Positions 21,200 to 32,884 are shown, counted from the stretch's first letter. The stretch: 64,000 bases of DNA from Metellina segmentata (GCA_947359465.1 OX375878.1:89254377-89318376), one strand, 5' to 3'. A program made the numbers and translations. Notes: generated from the letters alone by a model not told the origin.

Positions 21200-22560
21200 T
21201 TAGTTAAAATTCGGCTTCAATAAAATAATATAAAACTTGGAGCGAAAACAATTTTTTTCGCAAATAAGTGAGGCATCAGTTAAATCCACGATTTTTACCG
21301 TAAACGCTTAGTAGACACTGTTGACGCCTCATCTTTTCAGCCTTAAAGTGTTTCTTAAAAGATTGGTTTATGGCGTTTGTCTTGCGCAGTGCGTATTTTC
21401 TTTCCAGACTTATCTCTGCTTCCTACTGAAACTAGCATCCAATCCAGTTAACATACTTAGTTGGTCTTAGCGCATCGTATAACACGTGATGATCGAAGTA
21501 TCTCGTTCGTATTGCTCTCTTCATTTTCACGCCTTTGTAAAAGACCGCCTCAAACTCTGACAGTGTTTGAATCATCCATACATTAGCCAAGTTTGGATAC
21601 AACTGTACCTTTTGAGGAATACTTTTTAACTTGGAACTAAAGTCATTTGTTTTGTGTTGTCTTTTAGGAAAGAAAGATCGGCAAATGGAGTTGATTTTTT
21701 TTTATCGAAGTCTTACTGAAAATACTTGTCTTAAAAGGTATGACAAAGCTAAGCCTATTTTTTTGTGCTTTAGATTCACAATCGGTATACCCAGTTGCAA
21801 TGTAACGCTACTGCTACTATCGCAATTTCATTAGCTTCGTTCGCGTTTGAGTAAAGTTATTGGTAATATCGTGCGACGGAACACTGTTGGTGGTCAAAAC
21901 AGACAAGTTTTCTGGAATCACCGCTAATGAGCAAAGAATTAATTTCAAAACCAACAACGATTCGAACTTTCCGAATGGAAGTATGCTCGCCGTAATTCGC
22001 GGTATCATTCCAGTCCAAAGAAGCGCAACATCCGTCATTGAATTCGGAAAAGAGATACCGCAGTCAAAATCAAGAACCGGCCTTCTCACGCCAAAATTAA
22101 AACAAGTCCAACTTCATGCGCATATTGTATCGGCGGAATGTCAAAGAGGACGTAAAATTTTTCCGCCGAGCATTAGAATACAGCTGCTCATTTAATACCT
22201 TGAATAAACCGAAGTTTCATTTGGGCAATATTTGCCAAGTCCCCGGAGGGAGCTAGCGAGACGCGAAGAAAGAGCGCTCTTTGCTGTTTACTCTTTCCGA
22301 GAGGAATTTTTATCTCGTATACCTTCCCCTTTGTCCATTATGACTAAGGCAAACGCGATTATTGGAAATTCAGAAGCCGCTTAATTCAAAATTTAGATTT
22401 AATTTTCCCTCTCACATTATTCGTTAGCGTTCACCCTCTATATCTCTCCGACTCATTCAATTATTCACTAATTTAACGAGCTTGATTAAAAATTCCAATT
22501 ATGAACGTGGCTTACGCTGCTGCGTTTAAAGCTCTGATTATTAAAACAGAAGGTAGAACC
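21200..22560. other. probably single-copy non-coding DNA
   Basis: There is no repeat shared with the rest of the window. The stretch 21840-22200 has raised GC and is open on both strands (111 codons on + at 21860-22195; 90 codons on - at 21817-22089). Neither translation has a domain I recognise and neither is bounded by good splice sites. Conserved non-coding DNA or an unrecognised exon are both possible. Confidence 0.4.
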
Positions 22561-22569
22561 GTACCGGGA

Positions 22570-23118
22570 CATAATTAATGTGCAGACTTTTTCTTCTTCT
22601 CTCCCTTTTCTCGTTCCTTTCTTTTGTTTTTTTCCGTTTTCATTCTTCGCTCGTCGTTGCCGTAATTTAGGGTTTTGACAGTGAACTCTCTCTCTCGAAG
22701 CTCCCGAGACGCGGCGGTTGCAAACCGAACAGATCGCATTGTGATGCTAAATGCACCGAGCACAGTTTGCCATTAATTGCGAGAGACAGTCCCTGGGGAG
22801 TGTCTTCGTCGTTGGACTTTGTGGTGTGCCACTTGTGAAGTCTCGGAACTGCTCATTGTTTGTGCGAGGCGCGCGTTTTTTTAATTTGGCGATTGGGATA
22901 TTGCGATGAAGGCTTGTGACGATTTTTAATGAAAAAATTATGCTGGTAATTTGAAAACAAATTACCAGCGTCGGCGGAAGAAAGTTCTTCGTGATTATTG
23001 GAGTTGGTTTCCGTATTTTAGTGTGGTATTCACTTCTATATAATAAGTAGTAATTGAGAGGCTTCCACTGACTTTTCCACGAACTTATTACCTAGAGAAA
23101 TGAAATATCTTGGAGGAG
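22570..23118 (+). other. candidate first exon or 5' untranslated region with splice donor
   Basis: This GC-richer stretch has several CpG sites. It ends with a start codon at 23100 (A at -3) followed by codons for Met-Lys-Tyr-Leu-Gly-Gly and then GAG|GTGAGT, a perfect donor at 23118/23119. It could be the first exon of a + strand gene whose next exon is beyond the reach of simple reading. No TATA box or initiator was pinned down. A pyrimidine-rich tract lies at 22590-22635. The call rests only on the donor match and base composition. Confidence 0.25.
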
Positions 23119-23189
23119 GTGAGTCAATAATGATGCGTGATACAGCTGCAAATCGTATTTCGTTAAAATTATAGAGCTTACAATAACGT

Positions 23190-24060
23190 TGCTTTTTAGA
23201 ATATCCTTATGAATTTCGATGCACTTGTTTGCAGATTATTTGCCACTTCAATACTCACTTGTGCTTGTGATACAGAAACATGCCACATGTAGAGACATCG
23301 TGTCCTTTTATCGCCTGTTGATACCGATCCCCTTGGTCAAGGTATATTTTAGATCTTGTCCAAAAGATCGTGTTTTTCAAGTCACAGAGCGACCAAGTTC
23401 TATTCATCAAGGATCTGCGCTTCATGGACACCGATACAATCCAAAATATTTTGGTTAACCAGCGAACAGCACATGGATCATTTCCTCATGTTCTTTGTCC
23501 GAGGTGAATGCTTAATTTGCAGAAGATTTTCCCCTTCAATTGTCCCTCATGTTTGTAGGACAAAAACGAGGGACAATTGAACATGTCACTACTACATGTG
23601 CAGTCATCGTGGCCATTAGTTGCGTGCTGATACTGAACCCCTTTTTCATGGTATAATTTAGATCTTGTCCAGAAGATCGTGTTTTTCAAGTCACAGAGCG
23701 ACCAACTTCTATTCATCAAGGAACTCTGCTACAGGGACACCGATACAATCCAAAATATTTTGGTTAACTAGCGAACTAAACATGGACCAATTCCTTATGT
23801 TCTTGGTCCGAGTTGAGGTGAATGCTTAATTTGCAGAAGATTTTCCACTTCAACTGTCCCTCGTGTTTGTGGGACAAAAACGAGGGACTATTGAACATGT
23901 CACTACTACATGTGCAGTCATATTGGCCATTAGTTGCGTGCTGATACTGAACCCCTTTTTCATGGTATAATTTAGATTAAGTCCAAAAGATCGGGTTTTT
24001 CAAGTCACAGAGCGACCAATTTCTATCTGTCGAGGTACTGTGTTTCTTGAGTGTTGAGTA
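23190..24060. repeat. tandem repeat, ~312-bp unit, about three copies, each with an internal hairpin
   Basis: AGATCTTGTCCAAAAGATCG recurs at about 23351, 23660 and 23974 (last slightly changed), spacings of 309 and 314 bp. Shared words are TTTTTCAAGTCACAGAGCGA, CACCGATACAATCC, AAAATATTTTGGTTAAC and CATGTCACTACTACATGTGC. The first two complete units contain TCAATTGTCCCTC and its complement GAGGGACAATTGA about 20 bp apart, a strong hairpin. The last unit is truncated. Confidence 0.88.
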
Positions 24061-24339
24061 TGGACAAGTTGGAAAGTTCTCAACTCTTTTCTTTCAAAAG
24101 TCCTGTATACTTTTATGTAGTGTCCTGTATACCTATGCTTCCAAGTTCCTCCAGATAGTTTTAGTTAGTCTTGAGAGAGAGAACCAAAGGGTTTGATAAC
24201 AAAAGGTAGTCTCCTGAAACGCCTTTAACCTGATTTAGTTCTTGATACACCTTTAGTGTCCTTATCGTCTTCTGATACGCTTTTAGCCTGATTCAGTACT
24301 TGATATGCTTTTTGTTTTGTTATTATATTTTTCCACAAG

Positions 24340-24930
24340 CTGAGTAAAGTTTAACTTTTATTTAGGCAATAATTATTATTTCCTTCCTTAAGTAAGTTTA
24401 CCCCATAATTCCCAGCTGCTTGCCTTCAATTAAAATAATTCCCTTGATATCTGACGAAAATTTGTTTCCTCGTCGACTTGCGGATTGGATCTTTACACCA
24501 TTATAATTGTATATTTAAGACATCTATTCAGTAGTTAAATTTCTCTACGATCCGATCCTTTGGACAATTACGATTGCTTCGCTCATTAAATAAGTTTACC
24601 CGATAATTCCAAGCTCTGCGCCTTCCATTAAAATAAGACCCTTTGATATCTGACGAGATATTACTTTTTCATCGACTTGCGGATTGAATCCCTACACCAT
24701 TTAAATTGCCTGTAGATGCCATCTCTGCCATTATTAAATTTTTCTTCGGGCCGAGTAAAGTTTAATTTTTCTTCGGACTATATTACGAGTGTTTCGTTCA
24801 TTAAATAAGTTTACCCGTTAATTCCCAGCTCCGTGCCTTCCATTAAAATAAGACATTACCTTTGATATCTGACGAGATATTGCTTTTTCGTCGACTTGCG
24901 GATCGAATCCCTTCGCCATTATCTCTGACC
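24340..24930. repeat. tandem repeat, ~200-215-bp unit, three copies
   Basis: The landmark AATAAGTTTACCCG(A/T)TAATTCC lies near 24391, 24589 and 24804. It is followed each time by GCCTTCCATTAAAATAA, GATATCTGACGAGATATT and CGTCGACTTGCGGATTG. The last two copies are the more similar pair. Confidence 0.85.
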
Positions 24931-24959
24931 GCCATGTAAAGACCCCGATATCCCCGCCG

Positions 24960-26505
24960 AATATTCCATCCAGTTTCTATTATCACGCCAGAAAAAAAAA
25001 CCAGAATGAAGCGTTGGAAGCTGTAGACGGCGCCTCAACCTAAATTACAATGTAACACACAGTCTATCATTAGCAGATATACATTTTGTTTCAAAGTTTC
25101 AATCTAGCATTAAACTCCAATCCATCTCCTGGTGTCACAGATCCCGTCCTTAGATCTTCCTTCAAACCTATCAATTTAAATCGTGCAGCGAGTTTAATAA
25201 TAATAAGAAAGTATATGACTTGGAGCGTCTATACCTGAAAAGGTATATGACACCGGACATCGGCAGCTATTTCCGAATCTATTCCCATATGAAGAAGGAA
25301 AAAAACGTGGAAGGAAAAAACGTTGTTTGGAAATGATTGGGGGGACGCTTAAAAGCGGTAGGGTTAAGTAAAAAATTGAAGTATGAAAATAAAAAATGTC
25401 ACACCGCGTGATTACATAACAGGCTATTGCGAAGCGATTTACCACTCTTTCTTCATTATTATTATATTTTTATTTTGGTTCATGAGTAACATTTTAATAA
25501 AACCGACGGGTTATGCTAATTGTTCTCTTTGGTAATTTTTTAACGTTCAGTATGCATTAGCAATGTGCTTTCGTAGACTCATTTCCATTATAGGACAGTA
25601 TATCTAATACTGGTTATTAATAACCGCTTGAAGGGAAAGGAATTTCCGCCAATGGAGGGAAAATAATTTTACTTTTTCCGCTTGAAGTTCTAAAAGGGAC
25701 TTTTGAACCTTTATTGCTGTGTTCTTGACCTTTATCTTTGAACCTTCAACAAAAGTTTGAGGTAAATAACGTGGGTTGCGAAAAGGGGTTTAGAAATTGA
25801 CCATTAAATGTAACTATCTAGCGAGGGTGATGATGTTAGAGACCTTCCAATAGGCTAAACTCAACAATGAAAGAAAGATTAAAATAAAAAACCTGTTATT
25901 TGTCTTCAATTGCATTTCACCGTTGTGAACATGATTTCCGAAAATTTACCAGTTGCGATTCCGAGATTTAAATTGATCAAAATTTTTAGATATTAAGATT
26001 TATTCACCACAAAAAAAAACAGACTAGTTAATGGAATATGATTGAATCGGGACTAATTATAACCACAGCCTCTATAGGCGTGGTTGACTATACCATGCTC
26101 ACGGAGCTAGGGTGCATGAAATGTGTAACGTTTTTATTATGTAATTTGTAGAAACAGACTGGCTTCCTAGGGTAATTGCGATAAAAATTTTGTGTGGCGC
26201 GATTCATAATTTACATATATTTTTAGTTTTTAAATTTGTGTGATTTACGAGTAGTTTCTTTAATACTTTAATAATACAAATTTCAGATAATAAATTGTTT
26301 TTGATAATATTGAAGAGATTGTAGGCAGGACAGAAGTAAAAAAAGAACTCTATTAAAATAATATATGGGCCGGACAGTATTTTTGGGATTGAAAGACAGT
26401 ATATATTTATTTTGTGTAAAATGTGCTTTTCTTTACTTGCGCACACAGCTGAAAAGAAGCTTCATAGACATGATGCATATTCCGGAACGGCAGGTTTCCT
26501 CTATG
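24960..26505. other. non-coding stretch, nothing recognised
   Basis: There are no exon-like segments and no repeats shared with the rest of the window. The - strand frames at 25194-25445 and 26204-26446 lack signatures. Confidence 0.4.
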
Positions 26506-26511
26506 TTTGAT

Positions 26512-27395
26512 GCGCTACGTTAGCCTAGTTGGTAATAGGGATGCGACATCGATGTCGATGTTTTCAAAACATCGATGTTTTTAACATCGATGTATTGGAG
26601 TCGGTGTTTTTGTAACATCGATGTGTTGGAGATGTTTTTACGTTGTCGAGGTGTTTTATTTTTAAATGAAAAAAGTACCGTAATAAAAATTTAAAAAATA
26701 AGCAATTAGCATAATTTTTATAAACAGCAAATCGAACATACTTTTAGACCAAAGTGGCCAAAGGTGAAGGGTCTGAAGAGTAAGTATGCGTCATCGACGT
26801 TAATGTTTTCAAAACATTGATGTTTTAAAAAAATATCGATGTATTGGAGCCGATGTCGCATCACTAGTTGCTAAACCAGTTTTAAGATATGTGGAAAAAA
26901 GTTTAAATACACTGAATTTTAAAAACGTCGATGTTTCGCTGTCGATCCAGCATCACAAGTTGCTAAACCAGTATTAAGAAATAAGGGGGGGGGTTAAATA
27001 CACTGAATTTTAAAAACATCGGTGTTTTGGGGGCGTTGTATTATCAACATCGATGTTTTAATTTTGAACATCGATGTTTTGCTGTCGATGTCGCATCCCT
27101 AGTTGGTAGAGTGGATTAACAACCGCAGGGTCACGAGTTCGAGACTAGATCGAACCAAAGGCCGTCTTTGTACTTGGGAACTCGTTAAATCTGTCGTGGC
27201 CTGAAATGTCATCACGTTTGCATGGTATTCAAGTTTGGAGATTGAGGTGCCATCTCAGGTATAGCAGACATCTGACCGTGATTCAAAATGTCGAATTCCT
27301 CGGATCTTTCCCCCCGGAATAGATCCGGCACCTTTGCAATAGCCCGTTGTGTTGTTGCAGTGCGACGTAAATACGTCGACTTATCTACCTACCCA
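26512..27395 (+). repeat. SINE2-type tRNA-derived SINE, split at its A box
   Basis: Without the element at 26536-27101 the head reads CGTTAGCCTAGTTGGTAGAG, a good RNA polymerase III A box. Then come GGATTAACAACCGCAGGGTC and ACGAGTTCGAGAC, a B-box-like stretch. The body has TAAATCTGTCGTGGCCTGAA, GGATCTTTCCCCCCGG and TGTTGCAGTGCGACGTAAA, then a TACCTACC tail near 27395. The head resembles a tRNA, but the continuous body shows it is a SINE and not a tRNA gene. Confidence 0.8.
26536..27101. mobile_element. hAT-type MITE rich in ACATCGATGT palindromes
   Basis: Both ends read TAGGGATGCGACATCGA inwards. The flanks are GTTGGTAA (26528-26535) and GTTGGTAG (27102-27109), an 8-bp target duplication with one mismatch. 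The interior has about ten copies of (A)ACATCGATGT(T), many of them in the form AAAACATCGATGTTTT, and no coding capacity. Such motif repetition near the ends is typical of transposase-binding subterminal sites. The element landed in the A box of a SINE2 copy. Confidence 0.9.
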
Positions 27396-27439
27396 TTATG
27401 TTTTTATTGATTGGAAAAATATGATTTTTTGATAGAAAA

Positions 27440-27761
27440 GCCAACTAACTGATCTGATGGTTAAGGTGTTAACCTCTGGATCGGAAGGTTCCTTATTCAA
27501 TCCGTGTCACTATATGGATGTTTGTAAATGTATGGCGTAGAGTCGGCTTGCGCACCTTAAATATGTCGTGGTCGAAAAGTCCTCACGTTGGGTTGGTGTG
27601 GAAGTTTGGAGAGTGGGATGCCAGATCAGGTGTTGCCTAGTCATCTGACCGTGGCTCAAAATTAGATGTTGTCTTCGGATCTTTCCTCTAGGGATTGGTC
27701 ACGGATCGTCGTCATTAGCCCGTTGTGTTACTCTAGTACGACGTTAATTAAAAATTACCAA
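27440..27761 (+). repeat. SINE1 tRNA-derived SINE, full length, diverged
   Basis: The head GATGGTTAAGGTGTTAACCT is followed by GGATCGGAAGGTTCC. The body contains CTTAAATATGTCGTGGTC and CTCACGTTGGGTTGG, and the tail is TACGACGTTAATTAAAAATT. The target duplication TTTGATAGAAAA lies at 27428-27439 and 27762-27773. It has more substitutions than the 12427 and 36213 copies, so it is probably older. Confidence 0.88.
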
Positions 27762-27969
27762 TTTGATAGAAAATTATTTGCCCATTTTGTAATGGCATGT
27801 GAGTCTATTCAGCTCCCAAATATGCCTACTCGTGTACAATTTTTCGCATCTTCCGCATTACCAGTCAGACCCCTAGGTTGCACAGTTTGTTTCCTGCGTT
27901 TAAATTTTTTTTCATTTTTCTATTGCTTGTGTGTGTGAATAACAATACAACTTTTCCAATACAAATCGT

Positions 27970-28211
27970 TAACCCCACACCTAAAGCACGAATCTGCAAA
28001 CTTGGCGTTTCTACAAAAACGCGTTCAAAGTTGTAATGCTTCGGGAAAAATCAAGTTACGACTCAAAGGCAATTGTTTCCTTATAAAAATCGGCATTTCC
28101 ACTGAAAATCAAGATTCGTAGCTTTGTCATGGAACATGCAATGTTGACTCAAAAAATGCAGGTAGGTGAAAATCGCCAAAACTTCCGATTCGTGCCTTTG
28201 GGGTGGTACTA
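27970..28211. mobile_element. MITE, family shared with 61549-61792
   Basis: Ends are imperfect inverted repeats: AACCCCACACCTAAAGCACG on the left, and on the complemented right end AGTACCACCCCAAAGGCACG. The interior words GGCGTTTCTACAAAAACGCG, AATGCTTCGGG and GAGTTACGACTCAAAGG-like sequence recur in the same order in the 61549-61792 copy. Confidence 0.75.
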
Positions 28212-28697
28212 AAGATATTTGTGTTTTATCAAGGGCTTGTTAATCTAGTATCGGTTTCGTCATTTATTGCACGTGGTATAAAATCCATATAATCATGGGC
28301 TTACTAGTGAAACACATTAAGTCAAAATATTCAAGAATATTTTAGTTTTATAGACGAGATTGTGGTTATCCGAAGACTGGTGAAGTTAATTTAATCATCA
28401 ATCTTTTCATGGAAGTTAGATTTCTCAAAAAAACACATTTGGTGATTATAGCATAGGAAGTAACCCCCCCCCCTTCTTCGTTTTTCTTTCTCAGAACTAT
28501 GTTTTTTTTTAATCTTCTTTCACTGTATGCCCACGGTTTTTATCTTGTTAGGAAGAAACCAGCCTCTTTTGTATATTTTGCAATGACCATATAAAGCAGC
28601 ATGTGCGCCATTCACACAAATCAATCTTCAGATGGAAAAGACAAACTTTTTCACCTAGAAAAATGCCATGAATAATATCAAATTCGTATTTATAAAA
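28212..28697. other. non-coding stretch, nothing recognised
   Basis: No gene or shared repeat is visible. A poly-C run lies near 28464 and a pyrimidine-rich tract follows it. Confidence 0.4.
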
Positions 28698-28699
28698 TA

Positions 28700-29897
28700 C
28701 ACTGTAGAGGCCAAAACATTATGAACAACTACTCAATAACGCGTTGAGTTTCCTTTGGCCTGCAAAACAGCTGCAACTCTCCTGGATGCCACAAGTTCTT
28801 GGTACATGACTGGAGACAGGTTGCACCAAATGTCTAAGCAGTGGTCACGCAAAGTCGAGATATTCGGACATGGTAGTGTTTGAGCTCTGAGCTGCCGCTC
28901 CATGACACCCCAAATGTGCTCCATCGGTTTAAGATCCGGCGAATTAGGTGGACAGTACATTAAGTGGAAATCATCACTATGCTCCTCGAATCACTCCAAC
29001 ACAATCCGAGCCTTGTGACATGGGGCGTTGTCATGCTGGAAGATTCCATTTCCAGTTGGCAAGACAGACGCCATGTAAGGGTGCAACTAATCCGCACTGA
29101 TGTTGAGATAGTTCGCAATGTTCGTGGTTAGTTGTACAACAACTACTGGTCCAAAAGATGCCCTTGAGAACATCCCCCAAGGCAATACCGCCACCACCAA
29201 CCTGTGTAAGACCTGCTGTACAAGAGGGGAGCAACTGTTCGCCTGGCAGACGGCGTACTCTGACACGACCATCGACGTGATGAATGAGAAATCGGGATTC
29301 ATCTGACCAGGCAACTCTCTTCCAACCATCCATGGTCCAGTCTCGATGTTCCCGGGTTAACTGTAGTTGTAGTTAACGCTTGGTCAACAGAGGCACACAA
29401 GTGGGACGGCTGCTGCACAGTCCCATTTCCAACACTGTCCGCTGAACTGTGTGTTCCCAAACACTTGCGCTTGGACCTGCATTGCATTGGGCTGTTAGCT
29501 GAGCCACTGTCTCGCGCCTATTTTGCTTTACCAAGCGGGACAGTTTTCGACGTCCTTTTTCTTTGATGACGCGTGGACGACCAACACCTTAGCGTCTAAT
29601 GCTGGTGCCACCGTCATTTATCCACTTTGCATGAATACTAACAACGGCAAATCGTGAACAACCTACCAGTCGTGCAGTTTCGGTGATACTCGTTCCGAGT
29701 CTTCGGGCCATTACGATCTGCCCTCTATCAAATTCGCTTAGATCAGCAGCCTTTACTATCACTCGCAACAGTAAGTGCAAGAATGATAACTTACCTTTTC
29801 CAGCAGCAGTTAAATACCATTTTCACTTAATCACGTGCCTTCCAGACGAGTTCATTGAAAAATGTGGGGATGGTTATAACGTTTTGGCTCGTCAGTG
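28700..29897 (-). mobile_element. Tc1-like (DD36E-type) transposon, nearly full length, inactivated
   Basis: Terminal repeats: CACTGTAGAGGCCAAAACAT at 28700 and, complemented from the right end, CACTGACGAGCCAAAACGTT. TA dinucleotides flank both ends (28698-28699, 29898-29899), as expected for Tc1/mariner. The transposase is on the - strand and broken by stops and frameshifts. At 1198 bp it has the normal length for this group. Confidence 0.88.
28733..29780 (-). pseudogene. Tc1-like transposase pseudogene
   Basis: The N-terminal part (29780 down to 29589) begins near [20 protein letters not shown] and contains a helix-turn-helix ([14 protein letters not shown]). The middle carries RVAWSDESRFLIHH with the first catalytic Asp at about 29305. 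The HDNAPCHKARIVLE segment near 29030-28990 gives the second Asp. SPDLKPMEHIW (about 28935-28905) gives the third acidic residue, Glu. Counting through the in-frame stop, 36 residues separate the second Asp from the Glu, so the layout is DD36E, not the usual DD34E. A stop after VLE and frameshifts in the centre make it inactive. Confidence 0.88.
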
Positions 29898-30094
29898 TAA
29901 ATTAAGCTTAGCTGTAGATTATTACACTCATGACGGACGGATTCAAAATCAATTTCCAAATGAATCCTTAAAGTTGATTGCTTGACTGGGGTTTTACATG
30001 GCACAATCGCCATATTTAGACCAACATGGCGAATTAACATTTTCATTCACATAACGAACGGATTCTAATCATAAAAATTAATCCTTTAAGGTTG

Positions 30095-30255
30095 ATTGAT
30101 TGGGTTTTTCCAAAGCAATGGACATATTTGACCATACTGTACCAAACACAAGACAGACAATGTCAAGTAATGGACATGCACATACAAGGAAAGTTTTACT
30201 GAGAGAAGGGAGATATACGCTCATGGAGAAATCGAACATGCGTCACCTACAACTC
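30095..30255 (-). repeat. SINE3-type fragment
   Basis: CAAACACAAGACAGACAATG, TCAAGTAATGGACATGCACA and AAAGTTTTACTGAGAGAAGG are the complement of the SINE3 body seen on the + strand at 45425-45640. A related duplicate of the GATTGATTGGGTTTTT edge lies just upstream, at 29970-30000. Confidence 0.6.
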
Positions 30256-30639
30256 TCAGGTGAATCCTTAAAGGCTCGTAAAGTAAAAGGAGAAGACAGA
30301 ATCTCAATTATTATAAAAGGAAGTGTTTGTCCTTCGGTACGCGGTGTCCTGACAAATCTATGGCACTTACAGTAATGAAATTTGGCACACAGGTAGTCCG
30401 TATAGCCTAAATTTGCTTCATTTGTCCAGAAAATAAGAAAAGAATTAAGCAATTATTTATAATCGAAAATGAATCAAAGAATAGAATGATTCAAGAAGGC
30501 CATAAATTTGGGATTGGGTCATACTGTTTTCAGATTGTATGATCAATAAATAAGTCCTAAGTGTGTAACTGATAAACGTCTTCCTATATTTTTAAAAATA
30601 GATCATACTTAATAAATTGTTTCTTAAATTCTTGTTAGG

Positions 30640-30945
30640 TAGGTATTTTAATAACGTCGTACTGGAGAAACAGAACGTGCTATTGGCGACGGTCTACGAT
30701 CAAACACGAAAGGAAAGATCATAGAACAACACCGTGTAATTTTGAATCAAGGTCAGATGACAAGGTCAGGCCTGAGCTGGCGCCCCACTCCAACGTGAGG
30801 ACATTTGAGGTCGCGACATATTTAACATGCACCAGCTCCCTTTGTACACGACTGTCTTTAGTTTGATTTGAACTTGCAACCTTCGATTGCTAATCCGTTA
30901 CTCTTCCAACCAGGTTACCACAGACCTATCAAATGTTTGGCTGCT
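30640..30945 (-). repeat. SINE2-type tRNA-derived SINE
   Basis: Read on the - strand, the head has the GGTAACCTGGTTGGAAGAGT motif, and the body has ATGTTAAATATGTCGCGACC and CTCACGTTGGAGTGG. The tail reads CCAGTACGACGTTATTAAAA. No clear target duplication was seen. Confidence 0.8.
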
Positions 30946-31114
30946 AGCGCTCGTTACTAGCGAGCCTGGTTCACTTGAAGATCCTATGAAGATTTCTTAG
31001 TAATTTTCAAATTAGCGAGCAGGTTGTGGAGTTCTTAATAATATAATTCTTAAGAAAGTTCATTGAAAAAGAATATTCTTTTGAATCATCTCTATTCCGA
31101 TTTATGAATATCAA

Positions 31115-31302
31115 AAACTGCCATGAATATCTTTTGCTTCATAATTAAATCACATTTTTACGATGCTTCATTTCCCGACAGTCGTTACACTGTTTTGAAT
31201 AATTTCAATTATGAATAATTGAAGCTGCTATGAATATTATCTTTTGCTTCATAATGAAATCAAATTTTTAGGATGCTTCATTTCCCGATAATCATTACAC
31301 AA
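31115..31302. repeat. short tandem duplication, about 105-bp period
   Basis: CTGCCATGAATATCTTTTGC ... GATGCTTCATTTCCCGACAG at 31118-31189 recurs as CTGCTATGAATATTATCTTT ... GATGCTTCATTTCCCGATAA at 31224-31302. Two copies only. Confidence 0.8.
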
Positions 31303-32625
31303 ACCTCAACATCATTAAAAACATCAAAATAAACGTCCACGCTGTAACAATGCGCGAAATGAAAACATCTCAACTCGCCCAACTCCTGTCAATCCTCAGA
31401 TTGCGCGTGCCTAAACTCGCGTAGGGAATTTCCATCCAGACCAGTGGGGAAAAATCTTCCCTTTGCACGAGTCCCCTGGAGCAACAGGTGTTACCGACCT
31501 CTGCATGGTTAGCTACACAATGCATAAATTCTAACCCTTTTTTGTATCATTATTTCTCATTTCTTATTTATTGAAGAACTTTAAAAGGTCATTTTTAAGT
31601 CTCTCCGATTATATAATTATAGTTTTCGAAAGAATTCTTGCCGTATTATTTATGTTCTTTATTTCTTTATTCATTATCGACGTCAGATTTGGCCTCGAGT
31701 CGTAAACTTATAAAAGAAAAAAAAATTCGTCATAAACTTAATGGACCCACTATGTTATTAAGAATATATCTTGAATTTATCCCCCCCGTTCACCCAGCCT
31801 TATTTCGCTTCCAGATCATTATAACAATTATCCAGGATGGCTTGAAGCTTCGCTGGCGGTATTAAAAAGTTGCTTTGGTTGTTGATTATTTTTTCCATCA
31901 TCCACACAGTTGCATACGTGAAAATATTATCACACACCAGTCAATCCCTGCAAGAACGAAGTGCAATCAGAAACCGAAATCTCAGTGTCGAGCGCGGAAA
32001 AAATTGATATCATTGAAACCGATCTGTTATACATTTATGGAAATTTCCGAAATTCGAGTTTCGGGGGGTTGCTTCTGCGTGCTTCGGTTTATTACAATGT
32101 TTAAGAAAAGTAATCATTCTTTATCAAATGTAGCGAACGGCAGATGCAAAACGATCGGATATTAATGATCGGAGTTACCTGGGGGGGTTCGCGTTTGAAA
32201 ATTCTTCTGGTTGTTTTTTTTGGACCCTCCTCATGCCGATACTCTTCCTATGTCATTACTCGGGTCCAGGTAAAAAAAAAATAACGCGCTGTTTAATTTG
32301 TTTGCTGTTCTCTCTTTTTATTTGACCTCCAAGTGACATTTGAGCTTTAAATTACACTTTAGTAACAGCTTTGACGGGAGTGTGAAAGATGAAGACGTTC
32401 CATGTAAATGTGCTATACTTCAAGAGGTTTGTATTAAGCTTTCAGCAGTTACTAGTCTTTTGTATAAGAATTTGCGATTTGCAAATAATCTTACAATTAT
32501 TTTCTCATTTTTCTCGTGTGTTTTGGAATGAAAATTAAATTTATAATTGAATAAATATTAAGAGATAAACAATTATATTACTTAATTTATAGGTATAAGG
32601 TAATTTTATTTTATAATTCCTTGTA
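31303..32625. other. probably single-copy non-coding DNA
   Basis: No repeats shared with the rest of the window are seen. The interval 31340-31480 has raised GC and might be conserved non-coding DNA. The small frames at 31638-31865 and 31875-32165 lack signatures. Confidence 0.4.
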
Positions 32626-32629
32626 CAGT

Positions 32630-32870
32630 ACGGAGCGCTGTGTCTCAATGGATGTGGGCATTGCGCTAGTAACCTGCGAGTTGTAGGCGGTGCATGTTCT
32701 ATTCTTCCTTGGGTGTATTTCTATATTATGTGACAGTAGATTTCATTGTGTGTGTTTGTACTTGACTTACTTGTACTTAACGTTGTATGTTTGGCGCAGT
32801 TTTTCGCTAAAATGGAGTTATGGCCCTTGAGCCATTATAAACTCAATGCAACCAACCATACTTGTATAAT
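32630..32870 (+). repeat. SINE3 tRNA-derived SINE
   Basis: The tRNA-like head reads GCTGTGTCTCAATGGATGTG, GCGCTAGTAACCTGCGAGTT and GTAGGCGGTGCATG. The body has CTTCCTTGGGTGTATTTC, a GTACTTGACTTACTTGTACT region, and TTTGGCGCAGTTTTTCGC. It ends with ATTATAAACTCAATGCAACC. This is the best full copy of this type here, and the other SINE3 fragments were matched to it. Confidence 0.7.
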
Positions 32871-32884
32871 ACATCTGAGTCTCA

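Noticed and set aside
21817..22195. Overlapping open frames on both strands (111 and 90 codons)
   Set aside because: Neither has a recognisable domain or matching splice sites. Kept only as part of a possible conserved region.
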